DNA of 64,000 bases, taken from the NCBI GenBank assembly GCA_030425505.1, contig JAUIAB010000010.1, forward strand, positions 1 to 64,000, in the 5' to 3' direction. The notes beneath the pieces were generated by a model that had not been told where the DNA came from, did not search any database, and worked only from the letters and a program-made list of their open reading frames with translations. Below, piece by piece: positions 43,692 through 53,700 of this stretch. Position 1 is the stretch's first letter; each line of letters begins with the position of its first letter. Origin of the DNA: Bacteroidia bacterium. GTDB taxonomy: Bacteria; Bacteroidota; Bacteroidia; Cytophagales; Flammeovirgaceae. Made by a program: the position numbers and the translations under genes.

Positions 43692-44420
43692 TTACTTTCC
43701 TGCTTCGGAAGGAGTTCCTTGCTCTACAACAAGTTTGAAACCTACTCCATGCACATTTATAATCTTAAGAGAACTGTCTTCATCCAAATATTTTCTTAGT
43801 TTCGAAAGAAATACATCTAAACTTCTTGCTTTAAAGTAATCATCTGACCCCCAAACTTCTTTTAGAATGAGCTCCTTTCTTGTAATTTCATTTTTGTTAA
43901 GGCTGAGATATCTGAGTAAATCAGACTCACGCGTGGTTAATTTTCTTTTATTACCTTTAAGAGAAAGGGTTCTTATATTGTAATTAAATGTATAGTTTCC
44001 TAATCTTATATTAGAATAATCAATATTTAGGTTTTTTTGTGGTTTGTGATTCTGCCTTCTAAGAATAGCTTCAATTCTAAGGACAAGTTCTTCGTGGTTT
44101 ACTGGTTTGTTTATATAATCATCTGCACCAAGTTTAAAAGCGTTGATTTTGTCATGATCCATGTCATTTGAGGTAATGAACAGTATTGGAATAAATGAAT
44201 CAAGAGCCCTTATTTCTTCAGCTAGATCAAAACCATTTTTAAAAGGCATCATAACATCTAGTAAACAAACATCGTATTCGTATTTTTGAAAACTATATAA
44301 CCCAGCATTACCATCACTACAGTGAGTTACCCTAAACCCCTGTGGTTCAAGATGTTTTTTGATAAGTGTTGCTGAAACTCTATCATCTTCTACGAGTAGT
44401 ACCTTGATGTTATTTGCCAT
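43692..44420 (-). CDS. OmpR/PhoB-type response regulator
   Basis: The 242-residue regulator has a receiver domain (about 1-120) with acidic pair EDD, phospho-accepting Asp in DVCLLDVMMPFKNG, Thr/Ser in LFITSND and Lys in INKPVNHEEL. A winged-helix DNA-binding domain follows (about 140-240: RKLTTRESDLLRYL, LKEVWGSDDYF, HGVGFKLVVE). I chose ATG 44420 over TTG 44432. There is no histidine kinase beside it; the TPR kinase at 38.3-40.2 kb is the nearest candidate partner, but no evidence links them. It is transcribed divergently from uvrA. Confidence 0.9.
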   Translation of the reverse strand: MANNIKVLLVEDDRVSATLIKKHLEPQGFRVTHCSDGNAGLYSFQKYEYDVCLLDVMMPFKNGFDLAEEIRALDSFIPILFITSNDMDHDKINAFKLGADDYINKPVNHEELVLRIEAILRRQNHKPQKNLNIDYSNIRLGNYTFNYNIRTLSLKGNKRKLTTRESDLLRYLSLNKNEITRKELILKEVWGSDDYFKARSLDVFLSKLRKYLDEDSSLKIINVHGVGFKLVVEQGTPSEAGK

Positions 44421-44638
44421 ATTTTCTCTCAACTAAAAACCTAACTTCTTCTTTTTACGGCATAACCTCATTTCTCAATGGTTGTTATAGTTCTATTACT
44501 AATGACTAATTACTTATGTAATAAACACACTATTTTTTAACTTTTTAAGTATAACTCTTTTTTTCAAAAACTATTATATGACATTGTTTTTGCTATTTAT
44601 TTAAAATTCACTTAAAACCAATGTAGATTTACTAAAGT

Positions 44639-44646
44639 TATATTTG
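44639..44646 (+). promoter_or_regulatory. Candidate -7 box for uvrA
   Basis: TATATTTG fits the TAnnTTTG consensus and ends 16 bases before the uvrA ATG. No TTG lies at the expected distance upstream, so the call rests on one box only. Confidence 0.35.
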
Positions 44647-44662
44647 AGTTAATATAGCTAAA

Positions 44663-47536
44663 ATGAAGACATTGGAAAAGGAAATAAAAACCTTAAATCA
44701 TAACAAAGAAAAAAACTCTTACATAGAAGTATGGGGAGCAAGGGAGCATAACCTTAAAGATATTAATGTAAAAATTCCGAGGAATCAGCTAGTAATTATC
44801 ACAGGCATTAGTGGTAGTGGAAAATCATCTCTGGCTTTTGATACGATACATGCTGAGGGGCAGAGAAGATATATGGAGAGTTTTTCTGCCTATGCAAGAT
44901 CTTTTATAGGCAATATGGAAAGACCTGATGTAGATAAAATTAGTGGTTTAAGCCCAGTTATTTCTATTGAACAAAAAACTACTTCTAAAAACCCTCGATC
45001 TACCGTTGGTACTGTTACAGAGATCTATGATTTTATGCGTCTTCTTTTTGCAAGAGCTGGCGAGGCATTTTCCTATGTAACTGGAGAAAGGATGGAAAAG
45101 CTAAGCGAAGATCAAATCATTGATCAGATTAAAGAAGCCTACTATGGAGAAAGGATTACTATTCTAGCACCCGTTATCAAAGGGAGGAAAGGTCATTACA
45201 GAGAGCTATTTGTACAAATTAGAAAGCAAGGCTTTTTAAAAGTAAGGGTTGATGGAGAAGTAGTGGAGCTTGCGCCAAAAATGCAGGTTGATCGATACAA
45301 GACACACGATATAGAAATAGTTATAGACAGATTGTCGCTGAATAAAGACAATGAAAGTAGACTAAAAGACTCCATAAAATCTGCTTTAGTAATTGGAAAA
45401 GGCTCTTTATCAATTCTGAAAAATACTACTGATAGTAAAAGTGTAACCAGAAATTTTTCTAAGTCTTTAATGTGTCCAACTTCGGGAATTTCATACGAAG
45501 AACCAGCTCCTAATTCGTTTTCATTCAACTCTCCATACGGTGCTTGCCCTAAATGTAATGGGCTGGGAATAATAGAGGAGATTACAGAAGATTTATTAAT
45601 ACCAGATAGAAACCTTAGCATTAGTAGAGGAGGCTTAGCACCTTTAGGAGAATATCGGGATATATGGATTTTTAAGAAAATAGAAGCTTTTTTAAAAAAG
45701 CGAAAACTAAATATTAGTACTCCTATCAAAAAAATCCCGGAAGATATATTGCAAAAACTTCTGCATGGCTCTGATGAAACAGTTTCAGTAAAGTCCGTAA
45801 AGTATCCTGGCTCTAACTGGGAAGTTCAATTTGAGGGCATCATTCCTTTTATGAAAAAACGACAAGAAGAAGGCTCGGAAAAAATAGGTCAGTGGGTAGA
45901 AGATTTTTTAGAAGTAAAAGTATGCCCTTCGTGTAATGGTGCTCGGTTAAAAAAAGAATCCCTTCATTTTAAGGTTGCTGAAAAAAATATAGCTGAATTA
46001 GCACAGCTGAATATTCAACATCTATTTGGCTGGTTTGAAAACCTTGAGGAAAGACTATCTGAACGTCAGGTTAAAATCGCAACAGGTATATTAAAAGAAA
46101 TTAGAAAGAGAATATTATTTCTTTTGGATGTTGGCTTGTACTATTTAGATCTGAACCGCCCTTTAAAAACTCTCTCTGGAGGAGAGGCTCAACGAATTAG
46201 GTTAGCAACTCAAATTGGTACACAACTCACCAATGTGTTATACATTTTAGATGAACCAAGTATTGGGCTTCATCAAAGAGATAATGTAAAACTTATTGAA
46301 GCATTAAAAAAGCTACGAGACTTAGGAAACTCTGTTATTGTTGTTGAGCATGACAAAGAGATGATGCTAGAAGCGGATTATGTTATCGATATTGGACCTG
46401 GTGCTGGGGTACATGGTGGTAAAGTTGTAGCTGACGGAACTCCAAAAGAGTTTATTCAAAAAAACTCTACTACAGCAAAATATTTGGTAGGGGAGCTTAG
46501 CATCGAAGTACCAAAGAAAAAAAGAAAAGGTTCTGGAAAAAAACTTGAGTTGAAAGGAGCTATAGGCAATAATCTTAAAAACTTGGATGCAGAGTTTCCA
46601 CTTGGTCAAATGATCTGTGTAACTGGAGTTTCTGGAAGTGGTAAATCAACTTTGATTCATGATACTCTATATCCAATCCTGAAAAAAGAGTTTTATAAGT
46701 CTAAGAAAGAGCCTCTGGCTTATAAGCAGGTCAAAGGTTTAGAGCATATTGACAAAGTTATTGAGGTAGATCAGTCACCTATTGGAAGAACTCCTCGATC
46801 TAATCCTGCAACGTATACAGGTATGTTTACAGATATACGAGCTCTTTTTTCTGAACTTCCTGAAGCAAAAATACGGGGTTACAAGCCTGGACGGTTTTCT
46901 TTTAATGTTAAAGGAGGAAGGTGTGAAGACTGCCAGGGAGGTGGTAAAAAACTGATCGAAATGGATTTTTTACCTGATGTATATATTGACTGCGAAAAAT
47001 GTCGAGGAAAAAGGTATAATAGAGAAACTTTGGAAGTACGGTTTAAAGGGAAGTCTATAGCAGATGTATTGGATATGACTGTCGATCAGGCAGTGGACTT
47101 TTTTGCGGCTCAGCCCAAAATTTTGCGACGAGTAAGTGCTTTGCAAAAAGTTGGCTTAGGCTATATTTCTCTCGGTCAGCATGCCACCACTTTATCTGGC
47201 GGAGAAGCCCAAAGAGTAAAGCTTGCTTCTGAACTTTCTAAGAAGGATACTGGAAAAACTTTTTACATATTAGATGAGCCTTCTACAGGTTTACACTTTC
47301 AGGACATACAACACTTGCTCAATGTACTTCATAATTTAGTTGATAAGGGTAATACGGTTTTGATTATTGAGCATAATTTAGATATTATTAAAGTAGCAGA
47401 TTACATTATTGATTTGGGAGTAGAAGGAGGTAATGCTGGTGGGCAGTTAGTAGCTAAAGGTACTCCAAAAGAAATTGCTATGAATAGAGACAGTTATACT
47501 GGCAAGTTTTTAAAATCAGAACTTGGTTTATCCTAA
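44663..47536 (+). CDS. uvrA: Excinuclease ABC subunit UvrA
   Basis: UvrA finds bulky DNA lesions and loads UvrB in nucleotide excision repair. The 957-residue protein has two ABC modules: Walker A GISGSGKSS (near 50) and GVSGSGKST (near 655), and signatures in LSGGEAQRIRLA and LSGGEAQRVKLA. The C-terminal zinc module has CEDCQGGG and CEKCRG. In the first zinc finger, the first Cys pair reads CPTS rather than CxxC while ACPKC is intact; this is probably a lineage trait, not damage. It is monocistronic, with the next gene on the other strand 10 bases away. Confidence 0.96.
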   Translation: MKTLEKEIKTLNHNKEKNSYIEVWGAREHNLKDINVKIPRNQLVIITGISGSGKSSLAFDTIHAEGQRRYMESFSAYARSFIGNMERPDVDKISGLSPVISIEQKTTSKNPRSTVGTVTEIYDFMRLLFARAGEAFSYVTGERMEKLSEDQIIDQIKEAYYGERITILAPVIKGRKGHYRELFVQIRKQGFLKVRVDGEVVELAPKMQVDRYKTHDIEIVIDRLSLNKDNESRLKDSIKSALVIGKGSLSILKNTTDSKSVTRNFSKSLMCPTSGISYEEPAPNSFSFNSPYGACPKCNGLGIIEEITEDLLIPDRNLSISRGGLAPLGEYRDIWIFKKIEAFLKKRKLNISTPIKKIPEDILQKLLHGSDETVSVKSVKYPGSNWEVQFEGIIPFMKKRQEEGSEKIGQWVEDFLEVKVCPSCNGARLKKESLHFKVAEKNIAELAQLNIQHLFGWFENLEERLSERQVKIATGILKEIRKRILFLLDVGLYYLDLNRPLKTLSGGEAQRIRLATQIGTQLTNVLYILDEPSIGLHQRDNVKLIEALKKLRDLGNSVIVVEHDKEMMLEADYVIDIGPGAGVHGGKVVADGTPKEFIQKNSTTAKYLVGELSIEVPKKKRKGSGKKLELKGAIGNNLKNLDAEFPLGQMICVTGVSGSGKSTLIHDTLYPILKKEFYKSKKEPLAYKQVKGLEHIDKVIEVDQSPIGRTPRSNPATYTGMFTDIRALFSELPEAKIRGYKPGRFSFNVKGGRCEDCQGGGKKLIEMDFLPDVYIDCEKCRGKRYNRETLEVRFKGKSIADVLDMTVDQAVDFFAAQPKILRRVSALQKVGLGYISLGQHATTLSGGEAQRVKLASELSKKDTGKTFYILDEPSTGLHFQDIQHLLNVLHNLVDKGNTVLIIEHNLDIIKVADYIIDLGVEGGNAGGQLVAKGTPKEIAMNRDSYTGKFLKSELGLS

Positions 47537-47546
47537 TACTAGTATG

Positions 47547-48041
47547 TCACTGAGGTAAGTTTCCTAAATCGAGTGACTGAACAATGGAAAGCATTAAATC
47601 TTCTGAACACTTTTTACAGCTGGCTGTTACAACAAAACTTTCATGAACTCCCATAAATAACTCTACCCTTTCTTTTTTTTTGTTTATACCTATCCAACAG
47701 GGAAAGGTATCAATAGTAGAGGTATAGGCTTTCTGGTCATCCGTATTAATAGACATTTTAGCTCTCCATACACCAGATATAGACTCATAAATATGTGTTG
47801 TTAAAGAGTAGTCAAACATTGTTATTTCTAACTCTTGATTATTTTTTTTATACTTTTTAGATATCATAGAGTAGGAGTTTTCTTTTACTTCAATCGTAAC
47901 TCCTTCAGCTTTTCCTTCTAATAGAAACCCTTCTACGGATTCTGGTAAATATTGCGATAGTTTAGAATGATGCATTACCTGTTGAGAGTATCCACTTAGA
48001 ATTCCAAGCCAGAAAAATACAGTAAGGACTAACTTATTCAT
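47547..48041 (-). CDS. Exported protein of unknown function
   Basis: The 164-residue protein has a signal peptide (LVLTVFFWLGILSG, then YSQQ). The mature part is beta-rich, with a VTIEVKENSYSMIS stretch, a SGVWRAKMSIN stretch and a CKKCSEDLM region near the C terminus; the Cys pair there may be redox-active or bind metal. I do not recognise a family. It lies 44 bases downstream of the Lys-rich membrane protein gene on the same strand, so the two may share a transcript. Confidence 0.6.
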   Translation of the reverse strand: MNKLVLTVFFWLGILSGYSQQVMHHSKLSQYLPESVEGFLLEGKAEGVTIEVKENSYSMISKKYKKNNQELEITMFDYSLTTHIYESISGVWRAKMSINTDDQKAYTSTIDTFPCWIGINKKKERVELFMGVHESFVVTASCKKCSEDLMLSIVQSLDLGNLPQ

Positions 48042-48085
48042 GTTGTAGTTTCAAAGGAGTGATGTTTATATATTTTCTTTAAAGA

Positions 48086-48568
48086 TTAAAACTTTTTCTC
48101 AAAAACCTCTTTGGCAGCAAAAGCACCTGCATAATCTTTGGTGTGCAAAAAGGATAAAACTGAACTCTTTTTCTTTTTTCTAGTTTTACTTTTTACCTTT
48201 TTCACAGGTTTCTTAACTTCTTTTTCTAGAACAATAGCGTTCTTAACAGGTTTTATTTTTTCATTCTTGCTGAAAACCTCTTTCTTTTTCTCAAATACTT
48301 GTTTTTTGGTTTCAAAACTTTTATTGAAAGTTTTCGTCGATTCTTCAAACTGTTCAAGTATTTCATCTAACGGATTCTTCCAAGGGTCGCTCTTTTGCAA
48401 TGGCTTGGAAGCTTTTTTTTCTTCATTAATAGTTATTTGTTTAGCAGTATGTTGAGGTCGTGACACAACCTTTCTTTTTGACTTCAGTGGTTTTTTCTTC
48501 TTTCCAGAAAAAAGAAAGTACAATATCAAGCCCGCTATTGGGGCAATAAACTCCATTATATCATCCAT
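48086..48568 (-). CDS. Membrane-anchored lysine-rich protein of unknown function
   Basis: The 160-residue protein has one N-terminal membrane helix (EFIAPIAGLILYFLF) followed by a highly basic, low-complexity cytoplasmic tail full of KK and KKK runs. It ends with a short conserved-looking stretch HTKDYAGAFAAKEVFEKKF. No catalytic motif is visible. Similar short Bacteroidota proteins have a membrane anchor and this C-terminal block. Function unknown; binding of nucleic acid or an acidic partner is conceivable from the charge. Confidence 0.6.
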   Translation of the reverse strand: MDDIMEFIAPIAGLILYFLFSGKKKKPLKSKRKVVSRPQHTAKQITINEEKKASKPLQKSDPWKNPLDEILEQFEESTKTFNKSFETKKQVFEKKKEVFSKNEKIKPVKNAIVLEKEVKKPVKKVKSKTRKKKKSSVLSFLHTKDYAGAFAAKEVFEKKF

Positions 48569-48681
48569 AAAAGCTAACTGCTTTGCTCTTTGTTTTTCTA
48601 ACTAGTGATGAGTGACTACAAAAGAAACATTATTTATTTGAATTATACCAACTTGTTCTTTGATAACTTCTATGTTATAAT

Positions 48682-49095
48682 CTAGCAAAATTCTTCGAAA
48701 ACTCCTATCAGGTGTTCTGCTATTGTTTCTGCAGAGTTTCCTTCAATATGGTGTCTTTCTACAAGATGAACTAATTCACCATCTCTAAATAGCGCTATTG
48801 AAGGTGAAGAAGGAGGATAAGGCAACATGTGTTCTCTTGCTTTTTCTGTAGCTTCCTTGTCAACGCCTGCAAATACTGTCCCGAGTTTAGATGGTCTTTT
48901 CTTAGTTTTAGATAATGCCTGCATAACTCCAGGTCTCGCAGAACCTGCTGCACACCCACACACTGAATTAACTACTACTAATGTTGTTCCTTCACCTTGT
49001 ATAAACTGATCTACTTCTTCACTTGAAGTAAGATCTGAGAAACCATTGGAGGTTAACTCATTTTTCATAGGTGTTATTAATTCGACTGGATACAT
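48682..49095 (-). CDS. Bacilliredoxin (BrxA/BrxB, YphP family)
   Basis: The 137-residue thioredoxin-fold protein has the characteristic CGC active site in VVNSVCGCAAGSARPGV, followed by FAGVDKEATEKAREHMLPYPPSSPSIALF. Bacilliredoxins remove bacillithiol from S-bacillithiolated proteins; Bacteroidota vary in making bacillithiol, so the natural thiol partner is inferred. Its neighbours, an AhpD-like protein and a peroxiredoxin, fit a thiol/peroxide group. It is transcribed separately: the terminator at 49241-49274 lies between. Confidence 0.9.
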   Translation of the reverse strand: MYPVELITPMKNELTSNGFSDLTSSEEVDQFIQGEGTTLVVVNSVCGCAAGSARPGVMQALSKTKKRPSKLGTVFAGVDKEATEKAREHMLPYPPSSPSIALFRDGELVHLVERHHIEGNSAETIAEHLIGVFEEFC

Positions 49096-49240
49096 ATTTT
49101 ATTATTGTTTAAATACTTAACTAATAAATAATTTCTAAAGTTTTAACACAAAGTATTAAAATACCTAAATCAGAACTCAATATTTTGTTTAATCAAAGAT
49201 ACTATAACTCCTATGATTCTTTCTCATTTGAGAGTTTGAA

Positions 49241-49274
49241 TAAAAACTTGCCCCACCTCTTCTTGGCTGGGGCA
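49241..49274 (-). terminator. Intrinsic terminator of the peroxiredoxin/AhpD operon
   Basis: On the minus strand TGCCCCA (49274-49268) pairs with TGGGGCA (49255-49249) and is followed by AGTTTTTATTC. The GC-rich 7-bp stem and T tract, 35 bases after the AhpD-like stop codon, make this a strong call. Confidence 0.8.
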
Positions 49275-49309
49275 TTGGTATTTTAAGGGTTTTATGTGGC
49301 TTACAGTAA

Positions 49310-49900
49310 CTACCTTACTATTTTAGTAAAACCAACAACAACAGTAGCTAGTTTAATTGCATCAAAAATTCTTTCCTCACTAGTTCCTATTTTGATGAGT
49401 GAGTTTTCGTGTGACCTAACGCATGCCTCACAACCATTAATAGCACTTACTGCCAGGCTCATTAGCTCAAAAAACTCTTTTCCTGTTACAGGTTTCATCA
49501 TGATATTCATGCGCATTCTCGCAGGGAGTTGATGGTATTTTTCTTTATCTGCAAAATGGCGAAATCGATACAATACATTATTGCTGCTGAGTAATGACGC
49601 ACAAGCTACAGCTTCTCCTATTTCCTCGTTAGATGCTTCTGAATTCTTACTTCGATTGGTAAAATATTCCATCAGTTTGTCATTATTTTCATTAGCAGCT
49701 GCTGACAACCCCAAAAGTGCTATTTCCTTATCTGTAAGGTAATCGCTTTTTAAGATGCTCTTGAAGTTCATTTTTAAATCTTTCAAGTAGCCAGATTCAG
49801 ACTCTGAAAGTAATGACATTGATAAGCTTTGTTCATTTACTGATACTCCTACCACCTCCAGTATTTCTTGCGTTTTTTCGTTTATTGCGATTGTTTCCAT
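49310..49900 (-). CDS. AhpD-like carboxymuconolactone decarboxylase family protein
   Basis: The 196-residue protein has the AhpD fold signature INGCEACVRSHENSLIKIG, with the CxxC pair (C-E-A-C) and the following His. AhpD-type proteins act as thiol-dependent peroxidases or as adaptors that reduce AhpC; CMD relatives have other functions. It is 28 bases downstream of the peroxiredoxin gene on the same strand and ends at a strong terminator, so it is most likely the reducing partner of that peroxiredoxin. Confidence 0.85.
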   Translation of the reverse strand: METIAINEKTQEILEVVGVSVNEQSLSMSLLSESESGYLKDLKMNFKSILKSDYLTDKEIALLGLSAAANENNDKLMEYFTNRSKNSEASNEEIGEAVACASLLSSNNVLYRFRHFADKEKYHQLPARMRMNIMMKPVTGKEFFELMSLAVSAINGCEACVRSHENSLIKIGTSEERIFDAIKLATVVVGFTKIVR

Positions 49901-49928
49901 GTTTTTACTGTTTTAAAATGTGGATTAT

Positions 49929-50483
49929 TTAAGCCTGCAATGTTTCCTGACCTTTTTCCCAATTGCAAGGGCAAAGCTCATCTGTTTGCAAACCATCTAG
50001 CACTCTTAGCACTTCATTGACATTTCTTCCTACATTGAGGTCATTGACACTTACCCAACGAACAATACCTTGTGGGTCTACAATAAATGTAGCCCGGTAA
50101 GCTACTTTTTCTTTCGATTCTAGTATTCCTAATTCTGCTGCTAAAGATTTAGAGGTATCTGCAATCATTGGGAATCTTAAATTTTTCAAATCTTCATGAT
50201 CTTTTCTCCAGGCTAAGTGTACAAACTCTGAGTCTGTAGATGCCCCTAAGAGTTCCGCATCTCTATCTTTAAATTCTTCATACTGATTGTTAAACTCAGC
50301 TATTTCTGTTGGGCATACAAAGGTGAAGTCTTTAGGCCACCAAAACATAACCATCCACTTTCCTTCTTTTATAAAATCTTGATGCGTGACTTGTTGAAAC
50401 TCTTTGCCTTTTTCAGTAGAGATGACAGCTGTTTTGTTAAATTCCGGGAATGAACTTCCAATATTTAATACTCTATTTTCCAT
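49929..50483 (-). CDS. AhpC-type two-cysteine peroxiredoxin
   Basis: The 184-residue peroxidase reduces hydroperoxides. The peroxidatic Cys is in WPKDFTFVCPTEIAEF, with Arg in AYRATFIVDPQG. The resolving Cys residues are in DELCPCNWEKGQ near the C terminus, and the length fits the AhpC/Prx class. It heads a two-gene operon with the AhpD-like gene. An inverted repeat ATTGATA-N7-TATCAAT lies 46-66 bases upstream of its start and may be an operator. No AhpF gene is present nearby, so AhpD-like protein is the likely reductant. Confidence 0.9.
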   Translation of the reverse strand: MENRVLNIGSSFPEFNKTAVISTEKGKEFQQVTHQDFIKEGKWMVMFWWPKDFTFVCPTEIAEFNNQYEEFKDRDAELLGASTDSEFVHLAWRKDHEDLKNLRFPMIADTSKSLAAELGILESKEKVAYRATFIVDPQGIVRWVSVNDLNVGRNVNEVLRVLDGLQTDELCPCNWEKGQETLQA

Positions 50484-50528
50484 TTGTTATAGTTTTAAAA
50501 GTTTATTTTTTATTACTCTTACAAAGGA

Positions 50529-50549
50529 ATTGATAATAGAAATATCAAT
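50529..50549 (-). promoter_or_regulatory. Inverted repeat upstream of the peroxiredoxin gene
   Basis: ATTGATA (50529-50535) and TATCAAT (50543-50549) form a perfect 7-bp inverted repeat with a 7-base spacer. It sits in the upstream region of the peroxiredoxin operon. A redox-responsive regulator site is plausible; the sequence does not clearly match OxyR or PerR consensus. Confidence 0.35.
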
Positions 50550-50660
50550 CAAATCAATATTTTTTATGTAGTATAGTTTGTTTCTATAATAAAGTCATTA
50601 AACGCTGGTTTTCAAATAGTTTAATTCGTAATGGGAAGGTTTTTAAAGTTTAAGGTTTTT

Positions 50661-50750
50661 GCACCCTGGGCTTGGAGGTGCATGGCGAGACCGAAATGGA
50701 TCTGTGGGTTAGCAGGCTCGCCACGCCGGACGAGCTTTGCGGAAGGATGC
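50661..50750 (+). repeat. GC-rich structured intergenic element, copy 2
   Basis: This 90-base element matches copy 1 (27699-27790) in its 5' end GCACCCTGGG, the middle (GATC then TGGGTT and AG then GGC), and the 3' block (CGCCGG, CGAGCTTTG, GGA, TGCC). A central stem GGCGAG (50684-50689) pairs with CTCGCC (50717-50722). A local stem GCACC/GGTGC covers 50661-50681. It is far more GC-rich than its surroundings and lies between the peroxiredoxin operon and a large secreted-protein gene. Confidence 0.65.
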
Positions 50751-50779
50751 CCTATTTTATTTTAAAGAGAAACAGGAGT

Positions 50780-53700
50780 CTATTTTTTATAAACCCTTGA
50801 TGTGAAGCTCGAATTCTTCGTTTTTATTTTGAGTATGTAGTTTCCCTTTTTAATCTGAGAGGCCTCTATTTTCAGAACACCTGATTTTGTTGTATTTATA
50901 CCCTTTGCAACAGTTTTTCCATAAAGATCTATCATTAACCACTCAATATTTTCATTATCCTTTATGTTTGGCAAATCAACAGAAAAACTGTTTTCTATCG
51001 GATTAGGATATACTATGATTTCTTGTTTATTGCCCAATCTCTTGTTTGAGCTTTTTTCATTTATTTCTACTTCTATGATCTCACTATGTGACGTGGCTTC
51101 TTCCATGTCATTGAACACTTCAACTAAGTAGAAGTATTTATTCACTTTATCAAAACCTTCAGTTGTTGTGTCTACAAAGCTTTGAGTGTTTTTGTCTACT
51201 GCTGCTATTAGGTCTTCTTTATTTTTCCTCTCTATATTTTCTTTCGACGGAGACCTATATATTCTAAAACCTTTCTCATTAGTGGCATTATCATTCCACT
51301 GTATTTGAATACTTTTTTTGTTGTATTTCGGTAGTGCAAGAAGTTCTGATGGGAAGTTTAGTTGTGTTGTTCCAAATATTGTTTCGCTTTCTGTTTCTCC
51401 AAATTCATTTATTGCAATTAGCTTGTAGTAGTATCGTGTACCATCGTTAAGCCCACTGTCTACATAGCCTCTATGAGCTCCAAATCCTACAGGATCTTCT
51501 ATTCGCTCGAAACCTATATCTGAACTTAAAGATCTGTGTATTTGGTAAGAGTTAGGCTCTTCTACCTCGGTAAAATCATGATCCCATAGTAAAAGTACAT
51601 GCTGATTAGTGGTTGTAAGTACTCTAAAGTTTTGTGGCTTACCTGGAAACCCAAAATTATTGATAGAGGCTACTTCTGAGTATGGTGATGACTGCCTTAC
51701 CCCTACTACTCTAATTCTATATTGATAGGTACCTCCTATGGTAAAGCTGTTATAATCATTATATTCTATTTCACCGTACGGTAGGCAGTCTATGGTATTA
51801 AAAAAACCAAGTTCTGTATTCGCTCTCTGGATTTCTATTCGCGGTTCTGATAAATCGTTTTCTAGTAATTGGTTCGGTAACTCCCATGTCAGTATCGTTT
51901 GTTGCATTTCGCTAATATTAGCTTGCAGGTTGTATGGGGACTCATATCTTTTATTAGATTTTTTACCATTGATTTTTAGCCATGCTTTTTGAGTAGTAGG
52001 GTTGACTTCTCCTCTTGCATTGATTTCTCTTGCATTCCCCCCTAAGGTTTTTGTAGACCACTTCCACTGTGTATTATCATTGTAGCTAGCTCTGACACTT
52101 ACCCAGTATTTTCCTTTGGCTAACCTCATTTCTTTTTTAAAGAGAAAGTTTTGTGTGTATTTTTTTGTTTCTACAGTTAGTTCACCAGTATTGGGCTGAT
52201 ATTGTTTGTTCAGTATTATTCTTTGTTCGTTGTTTTTTTCACTGGTTATGGTTAGCCAAACTTTTGTAGGTAGTATATTCAGGTTATTATTTTTCTTCCC
52301 ATTTACTTTTAGCGTGTTTATAGTCCACTCTTCTCCATTTGGTATATTAAAGTCATCTAGTAAAATAAACTCATTATTTATTACTGGAAATAGGCTGTTA
52401 TCAGTAAGTGTTTGATCAAATAAGAGATCGTTTTCTACTACGTTTACTGTAAGTGATCTTAGAATATATTTTTCTCTATTAGCCAACCTGATTATTACCC
52501 TTGAAGTTCCTACTTTATCTAATAGTGGCGTTATGGAAAGCAAGTTGTTTTCTAGTGTTACGCTTACAACAGAAGGGTTTTGGTTTTCTACAATACTGTA
52601 GTTTACTTCTCCCTCATCATTACTTATAGCTACATGTGAAATATCTTTAAGTAAGCTATGGCTATTTTTCGTTATTGTAATATCTTCTAATGGGTTTACT
52701 ATGGTGGGTGCTTGTTCTACTGACCCTTGAAAACCAGAAATAATTCCTGCTCCATGTGTAGCAACTGCAAAGAACCCATCTGATGATCTGCCATCCATCA
52801 TGGTTATGATGTTATCTCCTATTACTTCTACGCCTTCTCTTGCCCAAAATGTATTGTTTCCATTAATGCTGTGCGTAGAAAAAAGCCCTGAAGAAGTTCC
52901 TGCAAAGTATTTTGTGCCAAGATCTGTAGTGTGAATTGTAAACCAGTTAACAGCTGGTCCTACCCCAGATCCGTCAGGGTTTTCTTCTAAGTTTCCACTG
53001 ATATTTGTCCAGTCTTCACCTCCATTAGTAGTAGAGTATAAGCTTATCGTATTGTACCCTTTTACAACTACAAATATTTTATTAGCATTTGTCTTATCTA
53101 CAGCAATACATCCTATAGTTTTATTATTTGGAAAGGTTACACCTGTTATTTCTTCTATATTAACTCGTTCCTGGTATATGTTCGTTACTTTAAAAACTCT
53201 TCCTTTAGTTGTTCCAAAAAATAGTATGTTTATTGGAACTTTAGATATTGCTATGCTTTCTATACTTTCCCCATTTTGAAGAACTTCTTCTACTCCATTA
53301 AGCAACTCTTCTTCCGCTACTCGGTTTCCACCTATCATTATGTGATCCAACCTAAAATCATTATTGTTAGTTAGATTAAATCTGATAATCCCTCTTTCTA
53401 AAGCAGCATATATTTCATGAGATCGCTGGTTGGGGTTAAAAACAATATGAGGCACAAAAGGTGCTTTTGATCCATCTCCTCTATAATACTCTTCTGATGG
53501 CATTCTAATCCACCTTGATCTATCTATCATGACCCCTCCTTTAGAAATATGATACAGAGATTGATTTGTTGAAAACACTGAATTACCGTCATTGCTAAAT
53601 GTGCAATGACCCCCATCTCCTCCAAGAAGTTCTGTCCATGTTGTTTCTGGCGAATTAGTATTTGAAAGCCAAGTACCATTATCTTGAAACCCTGCAACAA

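Noticed and set aside
45470-45560. Broken zinc finger in UvrA (CPTS)
   Set aside because: The rest of the protein is intact, and to my knowledge other Bacteroidota UvrA proteins have a similar CPTT or CPTS, so it is probably lineage-normal.
45196-45729. 177-residue open frame antisense to uvrA
   Set aside because: It lies wholly within uvrA on the other strand, its composition is typical of a shadow frame and it has no start context or family match.
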